From the NCBI GenBank assembly GCA_021779665.1, contig JAJYAG010000015.1, positions 1 to 64,000 on the forward strand: 64,000 bases of DNA. The letters run 5' to 3'. Within the stretch, counting starts at the first letter, position 1, and the number at the start of each line of letters is the position of its first letter. The position numbers and the translations under genes are program-made. Of this stretch, positions 29,262 to 39,288 are shown piece after piece. A model generated the notes under the pieces. That model did not search any database. It saw nothing but the letters and a program-made list of their open reading frames with translations, and was not told the origin of the DNA. The stretch comes from Bacteroidota bacterium (GTDB taxonomy: Bacteria; Bacteroidota; Bacteroidia; Bacteroidales; JAAUTT01).

Positions 29262-30173
29262 ATGTTTCTGCGGAAATTCTTTCTGTCTGTTTTATTCACA
29301 GCTTTTGCAATTAACGGCTTTAGCCAGGAATTAAGATGCAATATTCAAATTGTGTCCGAAGCAATTCAGGGTACCAATAAAAGAGTTTTCGAAACACTTC
29401 AGAATGCTATTTTCGAGTTTATGAACAACCGGAACTGGACAAACCATGTTTACAGCAGTCAGGAGCGGATCGAATGCAATATGATGTTTAACCTTACCGA
29501 TCATACCGGCGATGTTTTCAAAGGCACTCTCCAGATACAAAGCCGCCGGCCGGTATTTAATTCATCGTACAATACAACGCTTTTCAATTACCTCGATCAG
29601 AATATCACTTTTACCTATGTTGAATACGAACCCCTTGAATTCAACGAAAGTAATTATACATCAAATCTCACCTCGCTGCTGGCATATTATGCGCTGGTGG
29701 TAATAGGGCTCGATTACGACTCATTCTCCTACAAAGGTGGAACAGAATTATTCCGAAAGGCCGAAATTGTTGTAAATAATGCACAGCAAGCTGTTGAGAA
29801 AGGCTGGAAAGCATTTGAAGCCAGTAATAACAGAAACCGTTACTGGCTCGTACAAAATCTGCTTGATGAAAAATACAGCCCTGTGCGCGACTTTTTATTC
29901 AAATATCACCGCCTGGGAATGGATGTTTTAGCCGATAAGACTACCCAGGGCCGGGATGAAATGTCGGAATCAATTCGTCTTTTACAACAGGTATATCGCC
30001 AGAAACCCGACCCTTACATGCATTTGCTCCAGGTAATTTTCGACTCTAAAGCTGATGAATGGGTAAATCTCTTTTCAGGCTCATTTCCCGAAGAGAAAAA
30101 CCGGGTAATGCTTATGCTGAAAGAAATTGACCCATCCAACTCGAACAAATACCAGAAAATAGTTCAGAATTAG
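29262..30173 (+). CDS. DUF4835 family protein
   Basis: Signal peptide, 'ELRCNIQIVSEAIQGTNKRVFETLQNAIFEFMNNRNWT', 'YYALVVIGLDYDSFSYKGG'; characteristic position after coaBC. Confidence 0.85.
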   Translation: MFLRKFFLSVLFTAFAINGFSQELRCNIQIVSEAIQGTNKRVFETLQNAIFEFMNNRNWTNHVYSSQERIECNMMFNLTDHTGDVFKGTLQIQSRRPVFNSSYNTTLFNYLDQNITFTYVEYEPLEFNESNYTSNLTSLLAYYALVVIGLDYDSFSYKGGTELFRKAEIVVNNAQQAVEKGWKAFEASNNRNRYWLVQNLLDEKYSPVRDFLFKYHRLGMDVLADKTTQGRDEMSESIRLLQQVYRQKPDPYMHLLQVIFDSKADEWVNLFSGSFPEEKNRVMLMLKEIDPSNSNKYQKIVQN

Positions 30174-30297
30174 AGCCCAGTCGACAGACGTTGGTTGTCG
30201 GTCCACAGCTAATACAGCAGTTTTACGAACAACGCTGAAATCATGAACTTACTTCAATCCAATAAAATTATATCCTTAAATTTTCATTGTAAATTAG

Positions 30298-31269
30298 TTA
30301 TACCGGTGTTGCAGAAGGATACTTAAATAAAGGACTCCCTGCCATAGCCCTTGATTTGATCTGCTCTACCTCTTCCTTTTTCAAAGGTTTAATTTCGTTC
30401 CTGAGACTCAGGGCTGTTTTGAACAGATCGCCATTCCCCGGTGTAATAGCAGTGGTAATGGGATGGGATAAGGTAAACCTCAATCCGGTTAATATATCGT
30501 TCTCGCTTGTTAAGGGTTCATACCAGAGTTTTTTGAAATTACCCCTGTCGGCATCTTTTGGCCACGGACCTTTAGCCATGGCTTTCAGAGCAATAATACC
30601 CATTTTTTTACTCCTTGCTTTCTCAAGAACTTGCGGACCGAAATTACCCGCATGCCAGGTTGTATAATTAAATGGGAACATGATGGTTTCAAAATCAAAG
30701 GCATCCATGAGAGCCGTGGCAGCCTCGACTGAATGAGCAGAGAAACCAATGTGCCGGATCTTACCCTCTTTTTTAGCTTCCAGAAAAGTTTCAAGGGCGC
30801 CGTCCTTTCCAAGTATCGTTTTCACGTCATTGAGGGTGGTTACTGCATGGAGCTGGTAAAGATCAAAATGATCTGTCCGCAGATTTTTCAGGGACTGCTC
30901 GAGTTCGGCGCGCGATTCTGACTTAGTTCTTTTGGTTGTTTTACACGATAAGAACACATCCTTGCGATAAGGTTCCAAAGCAGGACCAAGCTTGAGTTCG
31001 GCGTTGCCGTACGATGGAGCCACGTCGAAATAGTTAACACCTGCATCAATTGCATGCTTCACCATTGTGGACGCATATTCAGGAGTAGCATCCATCACAA
31101 TAATTCCACCAAAACCAATACACGAAAGCATTGCACCGGTTTTTCCCAGCGAACGTTTTTCAAGTTTACCGGCTTCTGTTTCTCTTTTCAAAAGTGATAA
31201 ATCGGCAGGAAAAAGGCTCAAAGCGGGAGCCACTATGGCTGAAGCTTTAATAAATTCCCTTCTTTTCAT
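30298..31269 (-). CDS. aldo/keto reductase with Tat-like N-terminus
   Basis: 'MKRREFIKASAIVAPALSLF'; AKR motifs 'HAIDAGVNYFDVAPSYGNAELKLGPAL', 'TDHFDLYQLHAV', 'IRHIGFSAHS'. Confidence 0.93.
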   Translation of the reverse strand: MKRREFIKASAIVAPALSLFPADLSLLKRETEAGKLEKRSLGKTGAMLSCIGFGGIIVMDATPEYASTMVKHAIDAGVNYFDVAPSYGNAELKLGPALEPYRKDVFLSCKTTKRTKSESRAELEQSLKNLRTDHFDLYQLHAVTTLNDVKTILGKDGALETFLEAKKEGKIRHIGFSAHSVEAATALMDAFDFETIMFPFNYTTWHAGNFGPQVLEKARSKKMGIIALKAMAKGPWPKDADRGNFKKLWYEPLTSENDILTGLRFTLSHPITTAITPGNGDLFKTALSLRNEIKPLKKEEVEQIKSRAMAGSPLFKYPSATPV

Positions 31270-31407
31270 TTTTCTTTGTTTTTAATTAGGAAATTTGATC
31301 TTACATATATTTCGAAAGACAGTAATTGAAAGTAGCGACTCCTTTAATAACCATATAACTAAGGAAAAGTTTTACAAGCCAAAACAAAAATATGAAACGC
31401 GAGAAGC

Positions 31408-32085
31408 CTACCAGATAAAGGGAATTATCCTGTAACGGATTTTTTGTGCATACTCAGGGTAGCCCTTCAGCTCAGCCATTAATGTTTTGTCTTCCAGAAC
31501 AGTTCTTGTTATCAGTAAAATAACCGAAAGTATTACTGGGATAATACTCCAGAATGAGCCAAATAACAAAGGAAATCCCAAAGCCTGGATAATTGAACCG
31601 AAATAGGCCGGATGTCTTACTACTCTATACAATCCGGTATCGCATACAATATGTCCCCTTTCGGTTTGAATCCTAACTGTACTTGAAAAAAAACGATTCT
31701 GTTTTTGAGCGATAAGAAACAGAAGTTGACCTGTTGCTGTAAGAATAATTCCTGTCGCAAAAACGAGCCAGGGAAATTGGGGAGACCAGTGATACCTGCC
31801 CGAATCGAGCCCGGTAATAACATACATTGCAATAGTTGCAAGAAAAGACAGGCCAAGAATAATCTTATCCCACTTCTTTGTATTTTCGGCTGGTTTCGAG
31901 CGCTCGTCCATAAGCCCGGAATCGATCCGGAACACAGTATAGCTGAGAATTCCCATTACAACACCTAAAGCAACATAAGTCAAACCCTGCCAGTATTCCA
32001 AAGTCCCGGCACTAATAAATATAATTGAAAAAAACAGGAGAGTACCTGCGAGATGTTTAACGAAATAGCTTGCTTTCAAGGTCAT
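31408..32085 (-). CDS. isoprenylcysteine carboxyl methyltransferase (ICMT)-like membrane methyltransferase
   Basis: Multiple TM segments and C-terminal 'GLYRVVRHPAYFGSIIQALGFPLLFGSFWS...RTVLEDKTLMAELKGYPEYAQKIRYRIIPF'. Confidence 0.85.
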   Translation of the reverse strand: MTLKASYFVKHLAGTLLFFSIIFISAGTLEYWQGLTYVALGVVMGILSYTVFRIDSGLMDERSKPAENTKKWDKIILGLSFLATIAMYVITGLDSGRYHWSPQFPWLVFATGIILTATGQLLFLIAQKQNRFFSSTVRIQTERGHIVCDTGLYRVVRHPAYFGSIIQALGFPLLFGSFWSIIPVILSVILLITRTVLEDKTLMAELKGYPEYAQKIRYRIIPFIW

Positions 32086-32366
32086 AATAGTTTAAGGTTC
32101 TGACAAAAGATTGGCATGTTTCTGCCTGTAGGTTAAGCTTTAATGAATTAATACAACCAAATTACAAAATTCTGCTTGAGCATGAAAACGTAATCGTCTA
32201 AAAAATTTAATATAGCTATTAAATCACTCCTTCCATCTATCATTCTCTTTTCCTTTCTCGTCAAAAACCTGAATTTCTTATTCAGGTAAACTTAAATATA
32301 TGACTAATAATTTGTCTGTTTACAAAACTTATAAATAAATTTGAAAATCACAAAAACCTACTTTTT

Positions 32367-32984
32367 ATGGCTGTCCGGATACCGAAAAAAAAGCTTCTTT
32401 ATTCGTATATAGGGGTATTCCTTTTAAATTTTATGGTTCTTAACATAAATGCCCAGCTTGTAGTAAAGATGGTTGCGGCTCAACAACCTCAATTACTTGC
32501 AAACGTTACCACTTCGGTGAACTTCAGCGGGACAAATCAGATAAAGCTGGGACAAAACATGGTGGTAACCGGAGGCAAATCGCCCTATACCTTCAAATGG
32601 ACCAAAGGAGGAACAACTGTTTCCACCGATACGTTTCTTACCGTCACTCCCAATAAAAACGATGTTTACACCCTTACCATTACCGATTCGAAAAGTTGTT
32701 CTGTTTCAAAAGATATAACTCTTACATCGTCTCTGGGAACAGCCGATCTCGACAAGGAGACCGTGAACATTTATCCCATTCCGGCCAAAGATTACCTGAG
32801 AATTGAATGGAAAGCGCAGGATGAATTAGTGGAAGGACAGCTTTTCAACGCCTCAGGCATCGTGGTATGGGAGGGTAAAATTGATCCGAAAACTGAGATC
32901 CCGTTGCACTTCCCTCCCGGTTATTACCTGCTCAAACTTAAAAGCAAGGATCTAACCATTGAGAAAAGAATTATTATTTTTTGA
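32367..32984 (+). CDS. small secreted protein with PKD/SprB-like domain and T9SS type A C-terminal sorting domain
   Basis: 'GGKSPYTFKWTKGGTTVSTDTFLTVTPNKNDVYTLTITDSKSC' and C-terminal 'VNIYPIPAKDYLRIEWK...GYYLLKLKSKDLTIEKRIIIF'. Confidence 0.85.
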   Translation: MAVRIPKKKLLYSYIGVFLLNFMVLNINAQLVVKMVAAQQPQLLANVTTSVNFSGTNQIKLGQNMVVTGGKSPYTFKWTKGGTTVSTDTFLTVTPNKNDVYTLTITDSKSCSVSKDITLTSSLGTADLDKETVNIYPIPAKDYLRIEWKAQDELVEGQLFNASGIVVWEGKIDPKTEIPLHFPPGYYLLKLKSKDLTIEKRIIIF

Positions 32985-33001
32985 AGTAACGACAGAACTT
33001 T

Positions 33002-36000
33002 ATGAACCGGGAAATCGCAATACCAGGAAAAACATTCAGCATCACCATACTTTTGGCTATATTTTCATTGTTGTGCATCAACCTTAATGCAACAACCGAC
33101 ACGACCAGTGTTTACAACTATGCCTATGAATTCCTTTCGAAAAAACTTGGAAAAGGAAGTTTAAAAAGCGGCATTGCCACCGACTTGAAATTGGTTTATG
33201 AGTCGTCGGACACTTCGGCCAGTAAAGTATTTATATACAAAAACCTCCCGGGAGGGTATGTCTTGGTGCTGAAATCGCAGGAGAACCTTATCGTTCCGGC
33301 TTATTCACTCCATGGAGATTTTAACTTTGAAATGACCGGCACAGCCTTTCAAGAACTAATTAAAAGTTTTGAGAATGCCAACTCGGTGGTTACCGCACCA
33401 ACCAGCTCTCATGCAGGAAGCCTGGCCCCCTTGCTGGATAAGGAAGGTATTAATTTCAACCAAAGCAGCCCTTACAATGACGCCTGCCCTTACGATGCCG
33501 ATGCAGGCGTAAAAGCTTATGCCGGTTGTGTGGCTATTTCCATGGCCCAGGTAATGCGGTATCACAAACATCCGGCAACAGGACAGGGATCGAACAGTTA
33601 CGACCATCCAAAATACGGTACACTTTCTGCCAACTTTGGAGCCACCACTTACAATTGGGTCAATATACCAGGTACGGCCACTTCGGCAAATGCCGATCTT
33701 GCCAAATTAATCTACCATGCAGGTATTTCGGTAAACATGAATTATTCTGCCCAACTACCAGGCAGCGCAGCCCCACTTAACAATATCGCCCCGGCACTTG
33801 TTAATTATTTTAAATATCCCAACACATCTTACATTTATGAGGATGACTTTATTTATAATTACGAGGTAATCATTCGTAACGAACTGGATAACAACCGCCC
33901 AATCATCTACCATTTACCTGGCACACCGGGGCATACCGTAGTTGTGGATGGATACGACGGCGATTACTTCCATATGAATTTTGGGTGGGGCGGATCTGAG
34001 AATGGATATTTCTACCTGGGCGGAGTTAATTTTGCGGGCAGCTATCAATTCGGATTCCGTGGGGACTGTATTCTCGGGATATCGCCAACCTATATCAAAG
34101 CCAACCAGCAGGATTCGCTTGCCCTGGTAACCTTGTTTAATTCCACAGGTGGAAATAACTGGTACCGCAAAACAAACTGGCTCACCGGTAAACTCAACTC
34201 CTGGGAAGGTGTTTCCGTGGTAAGTGGCCGGGTAGTCGGGCTGAACTTGTTAAACAACAATCTCACCGGCGATCTGCCATCGCAATTGAATAACCTTACC
34301 TTATTGTCGAATATTCGCCTGGGCGGCAATAAGCTAACAGGCAACATCAGTTGCTTTGGAAACTTACCGAACCTTATGTACCTGGATTTATCATCTAACA
34401 ACTTCAAGGGGAACATTCCTGTTGAAATCGGAACCAGCTCAAATTTACTGACTTTAAGGCTAGGTTTTAATAAATTCAGCGGAAGTATTCCAAAAGAGTT
34501 GGGCAACTTAACCAAACTTATGTATTTGTCGATAGACAACGATTCGTTAACCGGCACAGTTCCTGCCGAAATCTGTAACCTGAAATCGCTGCTCTCGCTC
34601 GAACTCATGAACAACTATTTAACGGGAAGTCTGCCCGAATACCTCGGAAATTTAACTTCCCTGCAAACATTCAACATTAGCGGAAACAAATTCTCCGGTA
34701 TGATCCCTGCCAGCGTAACAGGTTTGAAAAACCTGTACACTTTCGGCATAAACAACAACCAGTTCGAAGGTGTGTTGCCAGCCGGCATAGGGCAGTTTAC
34801 AAATCTTATACAGTTCGATATTTCAAATAACAAATTCACAGCTATTCCCAAAGAAATAGGGCTATTGACCAATGTAACCTCCATCAATGCCGAAAATAAC
34901 CTGCTGAAGGATTCCATTCCTTCGTCGGTTTCACAATTAATAAACCTCAAAAGCATCAATCTCAGGAAAAATCAAATCACATCTATACCAGCCAGCATCG
35001 GTAGCTTAAAAAACCTCACCACCCTTTACCTCGAAAACAATAAAATTAAAAAACTGCCGGTGAGCATTGGCAACCTATCAAGTCTGGAGGAATTAAAACT
35101 ATCGTACAACGAGCTTGAAACCCTTCCTTTTGAAGTGGGTCTGCTCAACAAATTAACCTGGTTGGTATTAGATTATAACCAACTCACATCTCTTACATTT
35201 GGTGTAAGTTTCTGTCCGAACCTGCTAATGCTGGATGTTTCGCATAACAAACTCAGCTCGAACCTGCCTGAACTCAAACATCTGAAGCTTTATAATTGTA
35301 AGGTGAGTTATAACAACCTGAGTTTCGAAAACATTGCAGCCTCCAAACAACCCAATAACGAAGAATATTTTTATTACCGCAACCAGGGACAGGTAAAACT
35401 TAACAAAAACCTTGTGGAATATACACTTAACGACTCTGTTGGTGTCGACATCCGTAAGATAAGCTTAGCCTCGCACCCCAACAACCAATACACCTGGTAT
35501 AAAAACGTACAGCAGATTGCTACCGGGCCTGTTATAAGCTACAAAACAGCTACATCGTTGAACCAGGGTTCGTATTATTGCAAAATCGACAATTCGGTTT
35601 ACAATGCCATCAGTTTGAATACCGACACCATTGTTTTTCGGATGATTGATAAAAGCTCATTGAAAACAGATACCCTTATTTCAAATAAAGTATACACACA
35701 GCAATTCTTTAACGACACAGTGACATTGGTTTCGCCAAAGGATACGAGGGGAACCCTGACATGGCAGGCAAGCCTCGACTCGGTTACCTGGTACAACATC
35801 GCAGCCACTGGCAACGATCCGAAAATCGGCACCAGTATTTTCAATGCCAGCGCGGGAAAAGTTGTTCTAACACCCAAAGCTAACATTGCTTACCGTTACA
35901 AGCTTACCGAGGGAACCTGCCAGCCGGTTTACAGCGATACCGTATTGGTAGCAGGTTCCAAAACAAAACTCCTGCTCGACACGGTGCTTAATGTCACCGA

Positions 36001-38194
36001 TTCCATGGACAGGATCAAACTGAAGAATATCCATATCGAAATACCCAAAAATTTCTACCATGCCAATTTCCGCCTCACTATAGCCGAAATAGGAAATCCT
36101 CCGGCAGCACCCGATTCACTTACACTGGGACCGGTTTACGATGTTAAAGTAAGTTGCGGCACCCAGTTCGATATACCCATTACCATTAAAATAAAAGTAA
36201 AAAGCGATTCGCTGGTGGCTGAAAAAATAAAACGGTTCCAAGCTGTATATTTCGACGAAAAGGCTTTTAAATGGATCAGTTACCCCGAAAGCAGCATCAG
36301 TATGACCGATAGTTTTATAGTTTTCCAGACCAATCACCTTACCAAACTTTCGTGGTGGTGGAACGAGGATAATTTCCTCGAAGGTTTCGATTATCGCTTC
36401 ATGAAGAATGGAATAACTGTTTATTATAAGGAGGGTGGTTTATACATAATGGAACTTTATAATAAAGAACAAACCTCAAAACCCTGGCACCTGAAACCTG
36501 GCGATCCACAATATGGAACTCCTCTATTTGTGCAGGATGCCTTGCAATACATCGATACAGCCCGTACAACTTTCAAAAACATGGGATTAAAGACCCCTTA
36601 CAAATTCGCAGCATATATCGATTTCCAGGATGATTTTGGTAATGTGGGTTTTATGGGAATGCTCAATGGCTATCTTACGCTATCGGTTGTAATCGACAAT
36701 AAAGACACTTTACAGAGCGTGACTGCCCATGAGTTTAAACACTACGTGCAGAGCTCTTATTTTACCCCACACGGAGGAAATACCTTTTGGGCAGAGGCAA
36801 CAGCTCACCTGGCTGACCGAATGGTTTGGAACGAAGCCTCAAAACCCATCAGCGAATCGGATGTATACCTGCTGGACAGCCGCGAAAAGCCAAATTCAAT
36901 ATTTAAGTCGCTTAGCACCTCTTGGGATTACTGGGATGCCAATTTTATAGGACAAAAATCTTCGGGTAACCTTGATTTATGCTACCTTGCCGGCTGCTTT
37001 ATTCATTATATGCGAAGCTACCGGCCTGGAACAAAACTGCAGCCAGAGGTACTTTTGAAAGAAACTTCCCTTACTGGCTCCTGGAAAGATTATCTGGACG
37101 GCTATATAACCAAGTATTTGCAATCAACTATCGGCAGCGAATTCGAGAATTATGTAAAATATATTTTCGAAGGAAAAAGGCCTTCGTTCTCGGTGCTTAA
37201 TGTTGGCCCAAATGCTGAAGGAGAACCATTAAAATATATTATGCAGGCACCGGAGGAATTTTCGGTAAAGCATCTGTACAAATTTCCTGAAGAACAAACA
37301 GTTGTTCCCGTTGAAAAAGAGGAAATAATCTATAATATGTCCTATCTCTCTGCCAGAATGGAACAGTTTTTCAATTTGAGCCTCAATCGATCCATCTGCG
37401 TAAAATATAAGCGCATGCATACCGATACGGCTAATACACGGGTTTACTTGTGTACTTTCAACACTAAAACGCAAACCATGGATATGGTAAACATTTCGAA
37501 GGTAGACAGTTCCTATTTCTTTATCAAGGCTGCCACCGACGAAAATGTAGATGCAAAAGCACACAAAGCATTTTTACTTTTCATAAATAAAAGCAACAAC
37601 AAAGCGGTTGATGTTAAATATAAGCTCCAGATAATGCCTGTTGCCGACTTTGACCATCTTTTCGTCCAGGGATTTATTTCAGGAAGTACAATGGATCCGG
37701 CCATCCACAATTTCTCCGACGGTCAGAAACGACCCATCATAATCTCTTTTTCAGAGGAAAACTTCACCAAAACAAAAGTTTATACCGACAGCAGTTTTGT
37801 AACTACCTGCATTGCAGGTGGCACAAAACAGGAAGTATATTATAACTTTCTGAATGGTAAAATGGTGGTCACCGAAACTTCTTCAGGCGAACAGGATGTA
37901 TCGGGCAATCCCGACGGGTGTATCCATTTTTCGACGTACGAAAAAACAGTGCTTACCCTCAAAGATATTTTCCTGGTTCCACTGGATAAAAATTCGGTTG
38001 CCCAGGGAGCCGGAATTTATAAGTTCATCACATCCAATACAACCGATACAAAGGCAAAATTAGTAAGCATTTCGCTTCAGAATATTTTTGAATGTACAAA
38101 AGAGGGAGGCGCAAAAACAACGCAGGAATATAACTATACCGGTACCGACTGGAACAGCAGTGATAATATTAAATTGCTTCTGCAGTTTATGTAA
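33002..38194 (+). CDS. giant secreted C10-type cysteine protease (streptopain-like) with leucine-rich repeats and a C-terminal HExxH metalloprotease-like region
   Basis: C10-like 'NDACPYDADAGVKAYAGCVAISMAQVMRYHKHP' and 'GHTVVVDGYDGDYFHMNFGWGGSENGYFYL'; long LRR tract (~34150-35330); 'VTAHEFKHYVQSSYFTPHGGNTFWAEATAHLADRMV'. Confidence 0.88.
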   Translation: MNREIAIPGKTFSITILLAIFSLLCINLNATTDTTSVYNYAYEFLSKKLGKGSLKSGIATDLKLVYESSDTSASKVFIYKNLPGGYVLVLKSQENLIVPAYSLHGDFNFEMTGTAFQELIKSFENANSVVTAPTSSHAGSLAPLLDKEGINFNQSSPYNDACPYDADAGVKAYAGCVAISMAQVMRYHKHPATGQGSNSYDHPKYGTLSANFGATTYNWVNIPGTATSANADLAKLIYHAGISVNMNYSAQLPGSAAPLNNIAPALVNYFKYPNTSYIYEDDFIYNYEVIIRNELDNNRPIIYHLPGTPGHTVVVDGYDGDYFHMNFGWGGSENGYFYLGGVNFAGSYQFGFRGDCILGISPTYIKANQQDSLALVTLFNSTGGNNWYRKTNWLTGKLNSWEGVSVVSGRVVGLNLLNNNLTGDLPSQLNNLTLLSNIRLGGNKLTGNISCFGNLPNLMYLDLSSNNFKGNIPVEIGTSSNLLTLRLGFNKFSGSIPKELGNLTKLMYLSIDNDSLTGTVPAEICNLKSLLSLELMNNYLTGSLPEYLGNLTSLQTFNISGNKFSGMIPASVTGLKNLYTFGINNNQFEGVLPAGIGQFTNLIQFDISNNKFTAIPKEIGLLTNVTSINAENNLLKDSIPSSVSQLINLKSINLRKNQITSIPASIGSLKNLTTLYLENNKIKKLPVSIGNLSSLEELKLSYNELETLPFEVGLLNKLTWLVLDYNQLTSLTFGVSFCPNLLMLDVSHNKLSSNLPELKHLKLYNCKVSYNNLSFENIAASKQPNNEEYFYYRNQGQVKLNKNLVEYTLNDSVGVDIRKISLASHPNNQYTWYKNVQQIATGPVISYKTATSLNQGSYYCKIDNSVYNAISLNTDTIVFRMIDKSSLKTDTLISNKVYTQQFFNDTVTLVSPKDTRGTLTWQASLDSVTWYNIAATGNDPKIGTSIFNASAGKVVLTPKANIAYRYKLTEGTCQPVYSDTVLVAGSKTKLLLDTVLNVTDSMDRIKLKNIHIEIPKNFYHANFRLTIAEIGNPPAAPDSLTLGPVYDVKVSCGTQFDIPITIKIKVKSDSLVAEKIKRFQAVYFDEKAFKWISYPESSISMTDSFIVFQTNHLTKLSWWWNEDNFLEGFDYRFMKNGITVYYKEGGLYIMELYNKEQTSKPWHLKPGDPQYGTPLFVQDALQYIDTARTTFKNMGLKTPYKFAAYIDFQDDFGNVGFMGMLNGYLTLSVVIDNKDTLQSVTAHEFKHYVQSSYFTPHGGNTFWAEATAHLADRMVWNEASKPISESDVYLLDSREKPNSIFKSLSTSWDYWDANFIGQKSSGNLDLCYLAGCFIHYMRSYRPGTKLQPEVLLKETSLTGSWKDYLDGYITKYLQSTIGSEFENYVKYIFEGKRPSFSVLNVGPNAEGEPLKYIMQAPEEFSVKHLYKFPEEQTVVPVEKEEIIYNMSYLSARMEQFFNLSLNRSICVKYKRMHTDTANTRVYLCTFNTKTQTMDMVNISKVDSSYFFIKAATDENVDAKAHKAFLLFINKSNNKAVDVKYKLQIMPVADFDHLFVQGFISGSTMDPAIHNFSDGQKRPIIISFSEENFTKTKVYTDSSFVTTCIAGGTKQEVYYNFLNGKMVVTETSSGEQDVSGNPDGCIHFSTYEKTVLTLKDIFLVPLDKNSVAQGAGIYKFITSNTTDTKAKLVSISLQNIFECTKEGGAKTTQEYNYTGTDWNSSDNIKLLLQFM

Positions 38195-38315
38195 CCGGGA
38201 AATGAAGAATTGGATCAATAAAAAGGAATTAATATTTGCAATTTGGATAACATTCCGGTCAACTCTTTGCGTGCAAGTAATAATTCCCTATTTTTGATGC
38301 TTTGTAACATAAACC

Positions 38316-39179
38316 ATGGAAAATTTCTTTATTAAAGGTCACGGGCTGGGTAATGAATATATTGTTTTCGATCAGGATCAGATCAGGTTTCAGCTTACCC
38401 CATCAACTATTCAAAGGCTTTGCAATATTAACTTCGGAATAGGCTCCGACGGTATTCTGCTAAAAGTACCTTCATCGAAGGCCGACTTTGGTTTTCGGGT
38501 CTTTAATCCTGATGGCTCTGAAGCTGAAAAAAGCGGCAACGGATTGCGTATTTTCTGCAAGTTTCTATGGGATTACGGATATACAACCAACAAGCAATTC
38601 ACCGTTGAAACAAAGGGCGGACTGGTAAGTGCAAGCATCGAAAAAACAGATGCCCGCAATAAAGCCAGCCTTGTTACCGTGGATATGGGTTCTCCGACTT
38701 TTAAGACCAGAGAAATTCCGGCCATCTTTCCATCAGAAGAAATTATAGCCGAAAAGATGGGGTTTGGAGGCAGAGAATATGAAATTAACTGTGTGTCGAT
38801 GGGAAATCCTCATTGCACCATCATAAGGGATACTCTGGATATTAATGAAATAAAATCAATTGGAAGCATCATCGAAAATCATAGCATGTTCCCTAACCGG
38901 ATTAACCTTCAGTTTGCAAAAATTAAGAGCCGCAGCGAAGTCGAAATTCTCATATGGGAACGAGGAGCAGGTTTTACACTGGCATCCGGTAGTTCCTCAT
39001 GCGCAGTATCTTCTGTACTCTACAAAAGAGGTTTAATCGACAACAAAGTCACGATTAAAATGTTAGGAGGAGAGTTAAGAATTGAAATACAGGATAACTG
39101 GAACATTCGTATGACAGGGCCGGTGCGTCAGATTTGTGAAGGAACGCTATCACCTGAGATTATTGAAGATCTGGAATAA
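38316..39179 (+). CDS. dapF: diaminopimelate epimerase
   Basis: 'FIKGHGLGNEYIVFDQD', 'VFNPDGSEAEKSGNGLRIFCKFL', 'CVSMGNPHCTII', 'WERGAGFTLASGSSSCAVSSVLYKRG'. Confidence 0.94.
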   Translation: MENFFIKGHGLGNEYIVFDQDQIRFQLTPSTIQRLCNINFGIGSDGILLKVPSSKADFGFRVFNPDGSEAEKSGNGLRIFCKFLWDYGYTTNKQFTVETKGGLVSASIEKTDARNKASLVTVDMGSPTFKTREIPAIFPSEEIIAEKMGFGGREYEINCVSMGNPHCTIIRDTLDINEIKSIGSIIENHSMFPNRINLQFAKIKSRSEVEILIWERGAGFTLASGSSSCAVSSVLYKRGLIDNKVTIKMLGGELRIEIQDNWNIRMTGPVRQICEGTLSPEIIEDLE

Positions 39180-39288
39180 TTAAGTATGAGTGAAGAAGCA
39201 GAACAACCAATCAGGAACTAAAGCGGCTGTTGTCTAAATACTAGGTACCAAGTACTCTGTACTAATTTAAAACTATAAAACAAAACCT

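Noticed and set aside
34090-34959. Two minus-strand ORFs (174 and 114 aa)
   Set aside because: Antisense shadow of the LRR tract; their periodic pattern simply mirrors the repeats on the coding strand.
34150-35330. Possible CRISPR or DNA tandem repeat
   Set aside because: The periodicity is at protein level (LRR, ~24 aa); nucleotide units diverge and there are no spacers.
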